40,081 nt of DNA, taken from NCBI GenBank assembly GCA_011523395.1, contig WTGW01000112.1, forward strand, positions 1 through 40,081, given 5' to 3'. The DNA comes from Acidimicrobiia bacterium (lineage in GTDB: Bacteria > Actinomycetota > Acidimicrobiia > Spongiisociales > Spongiisociaceae). The notes beneath the pieces were generated by a model. That model worked only from the letters and a program-made list of their open reading frames with translations, ran no database searches and was not told the DNA's origin. Made by a program: the position numbers and the translations under genes. Shown piece after piece: positions 1-8,133 of this stretch; within the stretch, counting starts at the first letter, position 1, and the number at the start of each line of letters is the position of its first letter.

Positions 1-42
1 GGCGCCATCGCCTTCGGCGAGGCCATAGCCACCAGGCCGTAA
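1..42 (+). CDS. possible C-terminal tail of a gene truncated by the window edge
   Basis: Frame 1 on the plus strand is open from the first base and ends at TAA (40-42), giving 13 residues ending in EAIATRP. It could be the end of a gene lying mostly outside the window, but 13 codons are too few to identify a family. If real, it would be convergent with the toxin gene to its right. This is weak evidence and may be chance. Confidence 0.25.
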   Translation, partial: GAIAFGEAIATRP

Positions 43-68
43 CTACGAGGTAGGTCATCCCGGCCGGA

Positions 69-464
69 TCACACTTCGATGATTCGGGCTCGTGCGTCCA
101 GGACAGAGAGCAGCATCCCCAACTCACCGGAGTCGGATGTCAGCAGCGTGACCTCCTCGTCCGAGCGCCGAGCGCGAGCCACCGCGAGCGCCACGGACGC
201 ATCGATCACGTCGCTCGTAGCCGCCCGGCCACACAGTTGGCCGCCGGCGCGAGCCGTCGCTCCGTCAAGATCGACCTCGTCGCATCGCTTGAGGGTTCGC
301 GATAAGAGAGCTTGACGGTCCGGGTTCCTCCACGCCTGGCCGATCACGCCGGTGGGTACATGAACGGCTTCGCCCCTGTCGAAAGCGGCATCGAGCGCGG
401 CCAGAACTTCTCGGTTGCCGCGATCCACTTGGATCAGGGCACCCGCGTCGAGCACAAGAGTCAC
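69..464 (-). CDS. vapC: PIN-domain ribonuclease toxin, VapC-like
   Basis: A protein of 131 residues, the usual length of a VapC toxin. PIN-domain toxins are Mg-dependent ribonucleases that cut tRNA or rRNA when freed from their antitoxin. The acidic residues of the fold are visible: the first Asp in LVLDAGAL at the N-terminus, a central Asp in SDVIDASVALA, and TSDSGEL near the C-terminus. The start is GTG at 464, overlapping the TGA of the upstream gene as GTGA, so the two are translationally coupled in the antitoxin-then-toxin order typical of type II modules. The family call is firm. The RNA target is unknown, and activity has to be inferred. Confidence 0.8.
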   Translation of the reverse strand: MTLVLDAGALIQVDRGNREVLAALDAAFDRGEAVHVPTGVIGQAWRNPDRQALLSRTLKRCDEVDLDGATARAGGQLCGRAATSDVIDASVALAVARARRSDEEVTLLTSDSGELGMLLSVLDARARIIEV

Positions 465-838
465 GGTCTACCGAGGATGGCGCGGCCCCGCCGGAGCTCC
501 TCCTCGGTGAATGCCCCGTTCTCCGCCTGCCACTCCTCCATCAGTTTGCGGAAGCCCTCCGCTGCTTCGCGCCGCCACTCCGGACCGTAGCGGAGCCTGT
601 CCCGCCGGTCCGCCGCCTCGAAGGCCTTCTCCATGAGGTCGGCGAGCACGGGATCCTCAGGGCGGCCCATGCTGATGATCTGGATCGCGACGAGACCTGA
701 AGGCTCCGGTGATCCGGCGGGCCTGTTCTCAGCCCGATCTGTCCGGTCCCGATCCTCGTCGCCAACCGGTGGATCCGGCGTTCGCGGGGGCTCGACGGTG
801 CCGTCGTCTATCGAATCGGCAAGAACTGTGGTATCCAT
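461..838 (-). CDS. putative antitoxin partner of the PIN toxin
   Basis: A hydrophilic, strongly charged protein of about 125 residues. The first 45 residues are Pro/Asp/Arg-rich and look disordered. The C-terminal half is predicted helical, with many Glu and Arg, and ends in NGAFTEEELRRGRAILGRP, a tail style I associate with actinobacterial antitoxins. I see no clear ribbon-helix-helix or AbrB motif. Antitoxin identity rests mainly on position: it precedes the VapC-like gene and its stop overlaps that gene's GTG. I chose ATG at 838 rather than the in-frame TTG at 847. No good Shine-Dalgarno precedes either, so translation may be leaderless. Confidence 0.6.
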   Translation of the reverse strand: MDTTVLADSIDDGTVEPPRTPDPPVGDEDRDRTDRAENRPAGSPEPSGLVAIQIISMGRPEDPVLADLMEKAFEAADRRDRLRYGPEWRREAAEGFRKLMEEWQAENGAFTEEELRRGRAILGRP

Positions 839-906
839 ACACGACAATGTACAGAGCCATGATGGGGATGTCTAGACCCTCGTTAGCGGTTTATGGCCCC
901 CCGGAC

Positions 907-1530
907 CTAGCCGAGGTTCAGGTAGTCCACTAGTTCCGAGCAGCTGGCGGCGACCCGGGTGTGGTCGAAGAAGAAGCCCGGCATGCCTACCGCCTCGGCA
1001 CCCTGGATGTTGACCGCCATGTCGTCCACGAACAGGCACTCGGAGACGTGGAGCTCCATGCGGTCGGCGGTGGTCGTGTAGGTGAGGGGGTGCGGCTTGC
1101 GGACCCCGAGGGTCACCACGTCGATGACCTGCTCGAACAGGTGCCTGTAGGGCCACGTGTCCCACCACCCGTAACCCAACCACTCGCTCGAATCGTTCGA
1201 GAGGGTGGCCTGACGGAACCGATGGCCGAGGATCTCGATGGTGGACATCACCTCGGGACGCTCCGTACCCGTCCAGTCGATCTCCCCCTTCAGGTCCAGG
1301 GGGCGGCCGTTGGCGGCGCTGGCCTGCTGGTACCTCTTCCAGTACTCGGTCTCGGTCAACTCACCGGTCGAGCACCTGGCGTAGTCGGGGTCGCCCTCGG
1401 GCGAGAAGGGTCCGCGAGACAAGGTGCCCGGCGGCCAGCCTCTGGATGCTTCGAGATCGTCGAGCAACTCGAAAGGGGTGGGGTAGAGGATGCCTCCCAT
1501 GTCCCAGATGACGGCCCGGATGTCAGCCAT
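907..1530 (-). CDS. HAD-superfamily hydrolase
   Basis: A HAD hydrolase of 207 residues. All four motifs are present: nucleophile Asp10 in IWDMGG, Ser/Thr motif TLSND, the Lys in RKPHP, and the acidic pair in FVDDMAVN. The second acidic residue of the classical phosphatase DxD signature is Gly here (D-M-G). Some YihX-like phosphatases also lack that Asp, and dehalogenases do too, so the reaction cannot be fixed from sequence. It is the last gene of the lower-pathway operon, and its ATG lies inside the end of the Rieske ferredoxin gene (8-bp overlap). From context it could remove phosphate or halide from an aromatic intermediate. That is inference only. Confidence 0.8.
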   Translation of the reverse strand: MADIRAVIWDMGGILYPTPFELLDDLEASRGWPPGTLSRGPFSPEGDPDYARCSTGELTETEYWKRYQQASAANGRPLDLKGEIDWTGTERPEVMSTIEILGHRFRQATLSNDSSEWLGYGWWDTWPYRHLFEQVIDVVTLGVRKPHPLTYTTTADRMELHVSECLFVDDMAVNIQGAEAVGMPGFFFDHTRVAASCSELVDYLNLG

Positions 1531-1894
1531 CCCCGCGATCCCACTCCCGGGCGTGCTCCAGCATCACCTCCCGCATGGACCGGGGCGGCTCGGGCTCGGG
1601 TAGATCGACGAGGACCGTGCCCGACTCGATCCGGACCGGGTAGGAGTCGAGCTGCAACTCCGGCTCCCCGCACTTGGCGCCCGTGTCCGCCTCGTAGCGC
1701 CAGAAGTGGAGGGGACAGGTGATGACCCCGTCCTTGACGAGCCCGCCCGCCAGCCGAGACGCCCGGTGCAGGCACTCGTTCCGGTAGGCGTAGGCCCGGT
1801 CGCCGACCCGGACCACTACCGCCCGCCCGTCGTCGATCTCGACGCAACTGTTGGTGGGCAGGTCCTCGACAGGGCCGGCGCTAACCGTGAGCAT
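1523..1894 (-). CDS. Rieske [2Fe-2S] ferredoxin-like protein
   Basis: A single-domain Rieske protein of 123 residues. The cluster ligands are in ECLHRAS (Cys, His) and, about 20 residues later, CPLHFWRY (Cys, His). The C-terminal 30 residues are an acidic and Arg-rich tail beyond the usual ferredoxin length. Such proteins carry electrons to Rieske ring-hydroxylating oxygenases, and the only oxygenase of that kind in the window is at 15814-17124. No ferredoxin reductase is visible here, so it would have to be encoded elsewhere. The gene lies 22 bp downstream of the semialdehyde dehydrogenase and overlaps the HAD gene. A regulatory or nitrite-reductase-small-subunit-like role is less likely given the catabolic setting. 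Confidence 0.8.
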   Translation of the reverse strand: MLTVSAGPVEDLPTNSCVEIDDGRAVVVRVGDRAYAYRNECLHRASRLAGGLVKDGVITCPLHFWRYEADTGAKCGEPELQLDSYPVRIESGTVLVDLPEPEPPRSMREVMLEHAREWDRGDG

Positions 1895-1916
1895 GGTCGC
1901 CCGTGACGGACACGCC

Positions 1917-3368
1917 CTATCCGTCCAGCTTCATCACCACAGCCTTGGATTCGCTGAAGAACTCGTAGCTGTACTCGCCCCCCTCCCGGCCGACGCCGGA
2001 GTCCCCGTAGCCGCCGAAGGGCGCCCGCAGGTCGCGCACGAAGAAGCAGTTGACCCACATCGTGCCGGCCCGCACCTCTCGGGAGACCTTGTGGGCGGTG
2101 TTCACGTTGGTGGTCCACACCATCGCCGCCAGCCCGTAGCGGGTGTCGTTGGCGATCTCGATAGCCTCGTCGACCTCGTCGAAGGGGATGATCATCTCGA
2201 CCGGCCCGAAGATCTCGTCCTGGCAGGACCGCATGTGGTTGTCGGCATCGGCGAAGATGGTCGGCGCCACGTAGTTCCCGTTCGCCATGGCGCCGTCGGT
2301 GATCCGGTGGCCGCCGGTCATCAGCTTGGCCCCCTCGTCGGTGGCCAGGTCGATATAGGACAGCACCTTCTCCATGTGCTCCCGGGTGACGAGCGGGCCC
2401 ATGCCGGTGGCGGGATCGAGCGGGTTGCCCACCACGTACCGCTCGGCGCCGTCCACCATCCGCGCCACGAACTCGTCGTACACGGGGCGTTGGACCAGCA
2501 GGCGGGCGCCGGCCAGGCACACCTCGCCCTGGTTGGTGAAGATGCCCCGTAGCGATCCGGCCACTGCCTTGTCCAGGTCGGCATCGGCGCAGACGATGTT
2601 GGGCGAGTTGCCGCCCAACTCGAACGAAAGCTTCTTCAGGCTCGGCGCCGCGGCCGCCATGATGGCCTTGCCGGTGGCCGACTCCCCGGTGAACGTGATC
2701 CCGTCCACATCGGGATGCCTGACCAGGGCCTCGCCGGCCTCGTCCGGCCCGAAGCCGTGGACCAGGTTGAACACCCCGTCGGGCAGGCCGGCGTCCCGGC
2801 AGATCTCCGCCAGCAGGGTGGCGGTGACCGGGGACTGCTCGGCCGGCTTGGCCACCACGGTGCAGCCGTAGGCGAGGGCCGGCGCCACCTTCCAGGTGAG
2901 CAGCATGAGGGGGAAGTTCCAGGGAGAAATGGCGCCCACCACACCGAGGGGCTCGCGCAGCTCGTAGGTGAGGACCCCGTCCCAGGGCTTGGAGAAGGCC
3001 TTGGTGTGGGCGTGTTCGGCGGCGTCGGCGAAGAAGCGGAAGTTGTGGGCGGAGCGGGGGATGTCCTTGGAGCGGGCGGCCGAGATCGGCTTCCCCATGT
3101 CCCGGACTTCCCACTCGGCCAGCTCGTCGAGCCGGGACTCGATCCCCTCTGCCACCCGGTACAGGGCCTGGCGGCGCTCGGCGGGGTCCATCGATGCCCA
3201 AGCCGGCAGCGCGGCCCGGGCCGCTCCGACCGCCCGGTCCACGTCCTCGGCGTTCCCCCTGGCCACGGTGGCGATCGGGGCGTTGTCGATGGGGCTCACC
3301 GACTCGAACGTCTCGCCGGAGGACGGGTCCTCGAACCGGCCCCCGATGAAGTTCCGCAGCGTGATCAT
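1917..3368 (-). CDS. dmpC: 2-hydroxymuconate-semialdehyde dehydrogenase (aldehyde dehydrogenase family)
   Basis: NAD-dependent aldehyde dehydrogenase of 483 residues, standard family length. Visible key residues are Asn151 in SPWNFP, Lys174 in VAKPAE, FTGES for the nucleotide, general base Glu250 in FELGGNSPN, and nucleophile Cys284 in NQGEVCLAG. In the meta-cleavage pathway this enzyme oxidises 2-hydroxymuconate semialdehyde to 2-hydroxymuconate, feeding the tautomerase next to it. Its ATG overlaps the stop of the tautomerase gene (ATGA), so the two are coupled. Substrate is assigned from context. Homologues acting on homoprotocatechuate intermediates (HpaE) look very similar, but no other hpa genes are present. 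Confidence 0.88.
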   Translation of the reverse strand: MITLRNFIGGRFEDPSSGETFESVSPIDNAPIATVARGNAEDVDRAVGAARAALPAWASMDPAERRQALYRVAEGIESRLDELAEWEVRDMGKPISAARSKDIPRSAHNFRFFADAAEHAHTKAFSKPWDGVLTYELREPLGVVGAISPWNFPLMLLTWKVAPALAYGCTVVAKPAEQSPVTATLLAEICRDAGLPDGVFNLVHGFGPDEAGEALVRHPDVDGITFTGESATGKAIMAAAAPSLKKLSFELGGNSPNIVCADADLDKAVAGSLRGIFTNQGEVCLAGARLLVQRPVYDEFVARMVDGAERYVVGNPLDPATGMGPLVTREHMEKVLSYIDLATDEGAKLMTGGHRITDGAMANGNYVAPTIFADADNHMRSCQDEIFGPVEMIIPFDEVDEAIEIANDTRYGLAAMVWTTNVNTAHKVSREVRAGTMWVNCFFVRDLRAPFGGYGDSGVGREGGEYSYEFFSESKAVVMKLDG

Positions 3369-3595
3369 GCGTTTCCCTCTCTCTGCGCGGCTGCCGCCTC
3401 CCGTTCGGCCATCACCACCCGGGCGGGTCGCCCGGCGATGCCGAAGCCGTACGGCGCCATCTCGTTGACCATGATCCGGACGGTCTCGATGGGAGCGTCG
3501 AGGCTCCTGACCAGGGCGTCGGAGACTTCGGCGATCATGTTCTCGATCTGCTCCGGCGAGCGCCCTTCCATCAGGTTGACGGTGACTATCGGCAT
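3365..3595 (-). CDS. dmpI: 4-oxalocrotonate tautomerase
   Basis: A protein of 76 residues starting MPIVTVNLMEGRSPEQ. After removal of Met, Pro1 is the catalytic base of the tautomerase superfamily, and the Arg of EGRSP is in the place of the substrate-binding Arg. It converts 2-hydroxymuconate to 2-oxo-3-hexenedioate. Classical enzymes have 62 residues. This one has about 15 extra at the C-terminus, rich in Ala, Glu and Arg. A GAGGAG ribosome-binding site lies 6 bases upstream of the ATG. It is placed between the decarboxylase and the dehydrogenase genes, in the order expected for the oxalocrotonate branch. Confidence 0.9.
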   Translation of the reverse strand: MPIVTVNLMEGRSPEQIENMIAEVSDALVRSLDAPIETVRIMVNEMAPYGFGIAGRPARVVMAEREAAAAQREGNA

Positions 3596-3623
3596 GGCGA
3601 CTCCTCTCTGCTGTTACGGATGA

Positions 3624-4427
3624 CTACTCGTGGACCCGCATCGAAGCGCTGCCCAGGCGATCTATCTCGACGAAGACGGTCGTGCCGGGCAGTAGGTCGA
3701 CCGGACCCGTGAGGCCGCCGGAGATGATCAGATGGCCGGCCTCCAACCCTCGGCCCGACCGGGCCAGCCGCCGCACCAGCCAGGCAACGCTGGCCGCCGG
3801 ATGGCCGAGAGCCGCCGCGCCCGACGAGGTCTGGAACAGCTCCCCGTTCACCGTGACCACTACTCCCACCCTGGACAGGTCGAAGTCCGGCCTGGTAGCC
3901 CGCGTGCCCAGCACCACCATCCCGGCGGACGAGTTGTCGGAGGTGTTGTCGAGTTCCCGGAACCGGAAGCCGGCGAACCGGGAGTCGACCACCTCGATGA
4001 CGGGCATCACGTAGGCGGTGGCGGACAGGACGTCCTGGGCCGACACCGCGGCGCCCTCCAGGTCCTCGCCGAGCACGAAGGCGATCTCCGGTTCGGCCTT
4101 GGGGTGGATCAGCGCGCCCAGCGACACCCGCCCGTCCGAGACGATCATCGGGTCGGTGAGCCATCCGTAGTTGGGCGAGTCGACGCCCATGGCCTGCCGC
4201 ATGGCTGCCGAGGTGAACCCGAGCTTGGCGCCCACCACCCGCTCGCCGGCGGCGACGCGCAGGGCGACGCCGCGGTCGGCGATGGCGTAGGCATCGGCTT
4301 CGGTGAGTTCGGGATGATCGTCGGTCAACCGGGTGGTGGGGGTCCGGGACCGGCGGGCCTCGTCGAGCCGGCCGGCCAGTTGCGAGATGGTCTCCTGGTC
4401 GAGACCCGGCGCCGCGGGGCTTCTCAT
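3624..4427 (-). CDS. dmpH: 4-oxalocrotonate decarboxylase (paralogue 1)
   Basis: Member of the 2-oxopent-4-enoate hydratase/4-oxalocrotonate decarboxylase family, 267 residues. The Mg ligands expected for the family are visible as the two Glu of AEPEIAFVLG and the Glu of VIEVVDSRF. The block AMGVDSPNYGWLTDPM resembles decarboxylases more than hydratases, which usually have a PDFG motif there. It would decarboxylate 2-oxo-3-hexenedioate to 2-hydroxypenta-2,4-dienoate, usually in a complex with the hydratase. Its ATG overlaps the stop of the upstream paralogue (ATGA). Which of the two paralogues is the main decarboxylase cannot be decided from sequence, but this one keeps all metal ligands. Confidence 0.82.
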   Translation of the reverse strand: MRSPAAPGLDQETISQLAGRLDEARRSRTPTTRLTDDHPELTEADAYAIADRGVALRVAAGERVVGAKLGFTSAAMRQAMGVDSPNYGWLTDPMIVSDGRVSLGALIHPKAEPEIAFVLGEDLEGAAVSAQDVLSATAYVMPVIEVVDSRFAGFRFRELDNTSDNSSAGMVVLGTRATRPDFDLSRVGVVVTVNGELFQTSSGAAALGHPAASVAWLVRRLARSGRGLEAGHLIISGGLTGPVDLLPGTTVFVEIDRLGSASMRVHE

Positions 4428-5212
4428 GCCACGGACAGCCCGACCGAGCCTATCCGGTCGAAGGAGGCGACCACCGAATCACCGGGACCGACGGGCACCG
4501 CGCCGGTCAGGGCTCCCGGTAGGACCAGGGAACCGGCGGGGAGGCCCTTGCCCCGCTCGGCCAGCTTCCGCACGAACCAGGCGACCGCCGCGGCCGGATG
4601 CCCCAGCACGGCGGCTCCGGCGGCGGTCCCCACCAGCTCGCCGTTCTTCTCGAATACGCATCCCACCAATGACAGGTCGATGCTCCCGAGTGGTACCGGG
4701 TTCCCCACCACGAAGGCGCCGGCGCTGCAATTGTCGGCCACCACGTCGGCCAGGGTGAACGAGTAGCCCGCGAAGCGGGAGTCGAGTATGTCCAGCGCCG
4801 GCGCCACGGCCGCGGTGGCGGCGAGGACGTCGTGGAGTCCGACAGGTCCCTCAAGGTCGTCCGAGGTGATGAGCGCGATCTCCGGCTCGGCGCGGGGCTG
4901 GATCAGCCGGCCGCTGTCGAGGGGCTGTCCGGGGTCCAGGCGGTGCCGGTCGGTCAACCACCCGTACAGGGCTTCCGACACCCCCATCTGCTCCTGCTTG
5001 GCCCGGCTGGTCAGGCCGAGCTTGGCCGCCACGATGGTCTCGCCACCGGCCACGGAGCGGGCCAGCGCCGCGTCCTGGATGTCGTAGGCGGCGTCGACCG
5101 TGAACTCGCGCTCGGCGGTCAGGGAACTGATAGCCGTCCGGCTCTCGACGGCCTCCGCCAGCCGGGCCGCGAGCCCTTCCACCAGATCTCCCGGAGACTG
5201 TCGCTCACCCAT
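4424..5212 (-). CDS. 4-oxalocrotonate decarboxylase-like protein (paralogue 2, altered metal ligand)
   Basis: A second DmpH-like protein of 262 residues, coupled to paralogue 1 by an ATGA overlap. It has AEPEIALITSDD for the first two metal-binding Glu. Where its relatives have IEVVDSR it has ALDILDSRF, so the third carboxylate ligand appears to be Asp instead of Glu. The block GVSEALYGWLTD groups it with the decarboxylase type. A GAGGAGG ribosome-binding site lies 7 bases before the ATG, stronger than for its neighbours. It may handle a substituted substrate, serve as a hydratase/decarboxylase partner subunit, or be a diverging duplicate. Family assignment is secure, the specific reaction is not. 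Confidence 0.75.
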   Translation of the reverse strand: MGERQSPGDLVEGLAARLAEAVESRTAISSLTAEREFTVDAAYDIQDAALARSVAGGETIVAAKLGLTSRAKQEQMGVSEALYGWLTDRHRLDPGQPLDSGRLIQPRAEPEIALITSDDLEGPVGLHDVLAATAAVAPALDILDSRFAGYSFTLADVVADNCSAGAFVVGNPVPLGSIDLSLVGCVFEKNGELVGTAAGAAVLGHPAAAVAWFVRKLAERGKGLPAGSLVLPGALTGAVPVGPGDSVVASFDRIGSVGLSVA

Positions 5213-5224
5213 GGCCGGTCCTCC

Positions 5225-6253
5225 TCACGCGACGGCGGGTTGCGCAGCCGCCGCCCGGCGCTGCAGCTCCATCGCCACGTCGATGATCATGTCCTCCTGG
5301 CCTCCCACCACTCTCCGCTCCCCCAACTCCAGCAGGATGTCCCTGGTCGGCACCCCGTACCTCTCGGCGGCCCGCTTGGCGTGGAGCAGGAACGACCCGT
5401 AGACGCCCGCGTAGCCCAGCAGCAGCCCGTCACCGTCGATGACTCCCTGCTCGGGACGGATGGGGCGCACCGCCCGGTCGGCCACCTCGATGAGGGAGAT
5501 CGGATCGATGCCGGTCTCCCAGCCGGTCTTCTCGCAGGCCGCCACCAGGATCTCCGTGGGGCAGTTCCCGGCCCCGGCGCCCAGACCGGTCATGCACCCG
5601 TCGATCTGGTCCACCCCTTCCTCGAGGGCGGCCAGCGAGTTGGCGACCGCCAGGGAGAGGTTGTTGTGGGCGTGGATACCCACCTCACATGACAGCCCGC
5701 CCTTGAGGGCGGCCACCCGGCGGCGGGCGTCGTCGATGGTCATCGCCCCGGCCGAGTCGACCGTGTAGACCACGTCCGCCCCGTAGGACTCCATGAGCCG
5801 CGCCTGGTGGAGCAGCGCGTCCGGTTCGATCATGTGGGACATCATCAGGAACCCCACCGCCTCCATGCCCAACTCCTTCGCCAGAGCGATGTGCTGCTCG
5901 GAGATGTCGGCCTCGGTGCAGTGGGTGGCGACGCGGGCCACCCGGACGCCCATCCCGGCGGCCCGGCGGAGGTCGTCCTTCACCCCGATCCCAGGGAGCA
6001 TCAGCACGGCGATCTTGGAATCGACCGCCGCCTCGACCGCCGTCCTGATCAGGTTCATCTCGTTGGTATGGGAGAAGCCGTAGTTGAAGGACGATCCGCC
6101 CAGCCCGTCGCCGTGGGTGACCTCGATGACCGGCACGCCGGCCCGGTCCAGCCCGGCCACTACCCGCCGGACCTGGTCCTCGGTGAGCTGGTGGGCCACC
6201 GCGTGCGAGCCGTCGCGCAGGGTGGAGTCGGTGAGGCGGAAGGCGGCGGTCAT
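5225..6253 (-). CDS. dmpG: 4-hydroxy-2-oxovalerate aldolase
   Basis: A protein of 342 residues, close to the family norm of about 345. It cleaves 4-hydroxy-2-oxovalerate to pyruvate and acetaldehyde and channels acetaldehyde to its partner dehydrogenase. Visible signatures are [10 protein letters not shown] at the N-terminus (divalent metal and substrate), [15 protein letters not shown], and the metal-binding HAHNN near residue 205 followed by the Gly-rich [13 protein letters not shown] longer open frame exists upstream, but the conserved N-terminus starts at the ATG at 6253. That ATG overlaps the stop of the acetaldehyde dehydrogenase gene, which fits the obligate enzyme pair. Confidence 0.93.
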   Translation of the reverse strand: MTAAFRLTDSTLRDGSHAVAHQLTEDQVRRVVAGLDRAGVPVIEVTHGDGLGGSSFNYGFSHTNEMNLIRTAVEAAVDSKIAVLMLPGIGVKDDLRRAAGMGVRVARVATHCTEADISEQHIALAKELGMEAVGFLMMSHMIEPDALLHQARLMESYGADVVYTVDSAGAMTIDDARRRVAALKGGLSCEVGIHAHNNLSLAVANSLAALEEGVDQIDGCMTGLGAGAGNCPTEILVAACEKTGWETGIDPISLIEVADRAVRPIRPEQGVIDGDGLLLGYAGVYGSFLLHAKRAAERYGVPTRDILLELGERRVVGGQEDMIIDVAMELQRRAAAAQPAVA

Positions 6254-7137
6254 CGGGCGGCTGCCACGGCCTCGGCCACCCGGACGGCCGAGGCGGTCAT
6301 GATGTCGAGATTGCCGGCATACGGCGGCAGGTAGTCGGCGGCGCCCTCCACTTCGAGAAGCACCACCACGCGGGCCTTCACATCCCCACCGGGGGTGCGG
6401 AACAGGTCCTCGTCGAACACCGGCTCCGCCTTGAGCCGGTACCCGGGAACGTACGAGGCCACGGTGCGGACCATCTCGGTGATCGAGTCGGCCACCTCGT
6501 CCCGGTCGTACCCGTCGCCCAGGGCGCAGAAGACGGTGTTGCGCATCAGGATGGGGGGCTCGGCCGGATTGAGGATCATAATGGCCTTGCCGTGGTCGGC
6601 CCCGCCCACCTCGACCAGCGAGGCGGAGGTGGTCTTGGTGAACTCGTCGATGTTCTGGCGGGTGCCCGGACCTGCCGACACCGACGAGACCGTGGAGACG
6701 ATCTCCGCGTAGGGGACGGGCGCCACGGCTGCCACCGCCGCCACGATCGGGACGGTGGCCTGCCCGCCGCAAGTGATGAGGTTGAGGTTGGGGGCGTCGA
6801 GGTGGGCGTCGAGGTTGACCGGAGGCACCACGAGGGGTCCCAGCTTGGCCGGGGTCAGGTCGATCGCCGTGAGCCCCGCCTCCCGGTAGCGGGGGGCATT
6901 CACACGATGCACCCAGGCGGAGGTGGCCTCGAACACCAGGTCGAACCGGTCGGCGTGTCCGAGCAGCCAGTCAGGCCCTTCGGAGGTCGCCTCGACCCCC
7001 GCTGCCCTGGCCCTGGCCAATCCTTCCGAGTCGGGATCGATGCCGACCATGGCGGTGACTGCCAGGAGGTCGGAACGCTGAAGCTTGTAGAGCAGGTCGG
7101 TGCCGATGTTCCCGCTGCCGACGATGGCGCAACGCAT
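6250..7137 (-). CDS. dmpF: acetaldehyde dehydrogenase, CoA-acylating
   Basis: A protein of 295 residues that turns acetaldehyde, CoA and NAD into acetyl-CoA and NADH. The N-terminal Rossmann motif is [13 protein letters not shown], and the catalytic Cys123 lies in LITCGGQAT. The block [14 protein letters not shown] is also typical. The frame is open further upstream, overlapping the hydratase gene, but family members begin just before the Rossmann strand, so I chose ATG at 7137. This leaves a 10-bp gap to the hydratase. It is adjacent to and coupled with the aldolase gene, as in other meta-cleavage operons. Confidence 0.92.
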   Translation of the reverse strand: MRCAIVGSGNIGTDLLYKLQRSDLLAVTAMVGIDPDSEGLARARAAGVEATSEGPDWLLGHADRFDLVFEATSAWVHRVNAPRYREAGLTAIDLTPAKLGPLVVPPVNLDAHLDAPNLNLITCGGQATVPIVAAVAAVAPVPYAEIVSTVSSVSAGPGTRQNIDEFTKTTSASLVEVGGADHGKAIMILNPAEPPILMRNTVFCALGDGYDRDEVADSITEMVRTVASYVPGYRLKAEPVFDEDLFRTPGGDVKARVVVLLEVEGAADYLPPYAGNLDIMTASAVRVAEAVAAAR

Positions 7138-7147
7138 CCGGCTCAAG

Positions 7148-7915
7148 TCAGGCCAACCTGAGCGCGACCGGGCCCAGACGGTCGAAGTCGGCCCGCACCG
7201 CGTCCCCGGCTCGCACGTCCACCGCGGCATGTAGCGAACCGGTCATGACGAACATCCCCTCCTCCAGGGTGACATCGTGGCGGGCGAGGGTGTTGGCCAG
7301 CCATGCCAGCGCGGTCAGCGGGTTGCCGAGAGCGGCGGCGCCGGCGCCGGTAGCCAGCACCGAGCCGTTGAGCGAGAAGGTCATGCCCACCAGTCGCAGG
7401 TCGAAGTCGAGGGGCACGATCCGGCTGCTCATCACCACGCCCCCGATGGAGGCCAGGTCGCTGATGGTGTCGGCCAGCTTTATCCGCCAGTCTGCGATCC
7501 GGGAATCCACCACCTCGATGGCGGCCACCGCGCCGCCCACCGCCCGGGCGGCGTCGAGGGTGGTCACTCCGGGACCCTTGAGAGACCGGTCCAGGACCAG
7601 GGCGATCTCGGCCTCCACCTTTGGCTGGATGAAGGCGGACGCGTCGAGGTCCCCTTCGTGGACCATGGAATGGAGGACCGGCCCGAAGTCCGGATCGGAG
7701 ATGCCCATCATCTGCTGCATGGCCTTGGAGGTCAGGCCTAGCTTGTAGCCGGATATCGAATCCCCGTCGGCTAGAAGCCTGGAAGCGAAGTGGGTCTGCG
7801 CGGCATAGGCGTCATCGGCCGTCATCCCGGGGTCCGTGTCCGTGAGGGGCTCGATAGGAACCCGGGTCCTCCGGGCATCGTAGAGCGCCTCGGCCCTCTG
7901 CTGAGCGGTGTTCAT
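7148..7915 (-). CDS. dmpE: 2-oxopent-4-enoate hydratase
   Basis: First gene of the lower-pathway operon, 255 residues. It adds water to 2-hydroxypenta-2,4-dienoate to give 4-hydroxy-2-oxovalerate for the aldolase. Metal ligands are the two Glu of VEAEIALVL and the Glu of AIEVVDSRI. The segment [15 protein letters not shown] has the PDFG element typical of hydratases, which separates it from the two YGWLTD-type paralogues downstream. An in-frame start 45 bases upstream exists, but ATG at 7915 fits the family N-terminus and has AAGGA about 10 bases before it. Order E-F-G-H-I-C matches the Pseudomonas dmp cluster apart from the extra H and the displaced C. Confidence 0.88.
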   Translation of the reverse strand: MNTAQQRAEALYDARRTRVPIEPLTDTDPGMTADDAYAAQTHFASRLLADGDSISGYKLGLTSKAMQQMMGISDPDFGPVLHSMVHEGDLDASAFIQPKVEAEIALVLDRSLKGPGVTTLDAARAVGGAVAAIEVVDSRIADWRIKLADTISDLASIGGVVMSSRIVPLDFDLRLVGMTFSLNGSVLATGAGAAALGNPLTALAWLANTLARHDVTLEEGMFVMTGSLHAAVDVRAGDAVRADFDRLGPVALRLA

Positions 7916-7984
7916 TGAGTTGCGGTCCTTGCCCTGGCCTGACGCTTCTACCGTACCCAAGCCGCCGGGCAGGTACGGACCAAC

Positions 7985-8002
7985 GTTCTTCTATGCGGTA
8001 CG
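7985..8002 (-). promoter_or_regulatory. shared regulatory motif, copy 1 (candidate IclR operator/promoter)
   Basis: Plus-strand GTTCTTCTATGCGGTACG matches the site at 9582-9599 in 17 of 18 positions. It lies 70 bp before the first gene of the lower-pathway operon and directly abuts the heptamer repeat array. Read toward the operon, it contains CCGCATAGAA, whose TAGAAG could double as a -10 element. The GTTC...GtAC ends make it roughly palindromic, as expected for a dimeric regulator. The IclR gene nearby is the obvious candidate ligand, by inference. Confidence 0.55.
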
Positions 8003-8085
8003 GTCAGTGGTCAGTGGTCAGTGGTCAGTGGTCAGTGGTCAGTGGCCAGTGGTCAGTGGCCAGTGGTCAGTGGTCAGGGGTCACC
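8002..8085. repeat. tandem heptamer array (GGTCAGT)n, about 12 units
   Basis: Twelve consecutive 7-bp units. Nine are GGTCAGT or one base off at the end (GGTCAGG, GGTCACC), and two are GGCCAGT. It fills the gap between the dmpE promoter region and the end of iclR. The same unit family occurs at 12.6, 39.5 and 39.7 kb. Short 7-bp tandem repeats of this general kind are known from filamentous cyanobacteria (STRR elements). Here no function is evident. Slippage-driven length variation is likely. Confidence 0.95.
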
Positions 8086-8133
8086 CGCCACCGACCACTT
8101 CTCTGAGCATCGGTCGCAGGTCCGGAGGAGCGG

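Noticed and set aside
1816-3201. Long open frame antisense to or out of frame with the aldehyde dehydrogenase (and similar long shadows at 961-1722, 13669-15801, 15877-17397, 19492-20775)
   Set aside because: High GC content leaves long frames open by chance. Their composition is Arg/Gly/Pro or His/Glu/Gly biased, and they fully overlap genes with clear catalytic motifs.
8002-8085. Array of short repeats as a CRISPR
   Set aside because: Units are 7 bp with no spacers and no cas genes are near; it is a simple tandem repeat.
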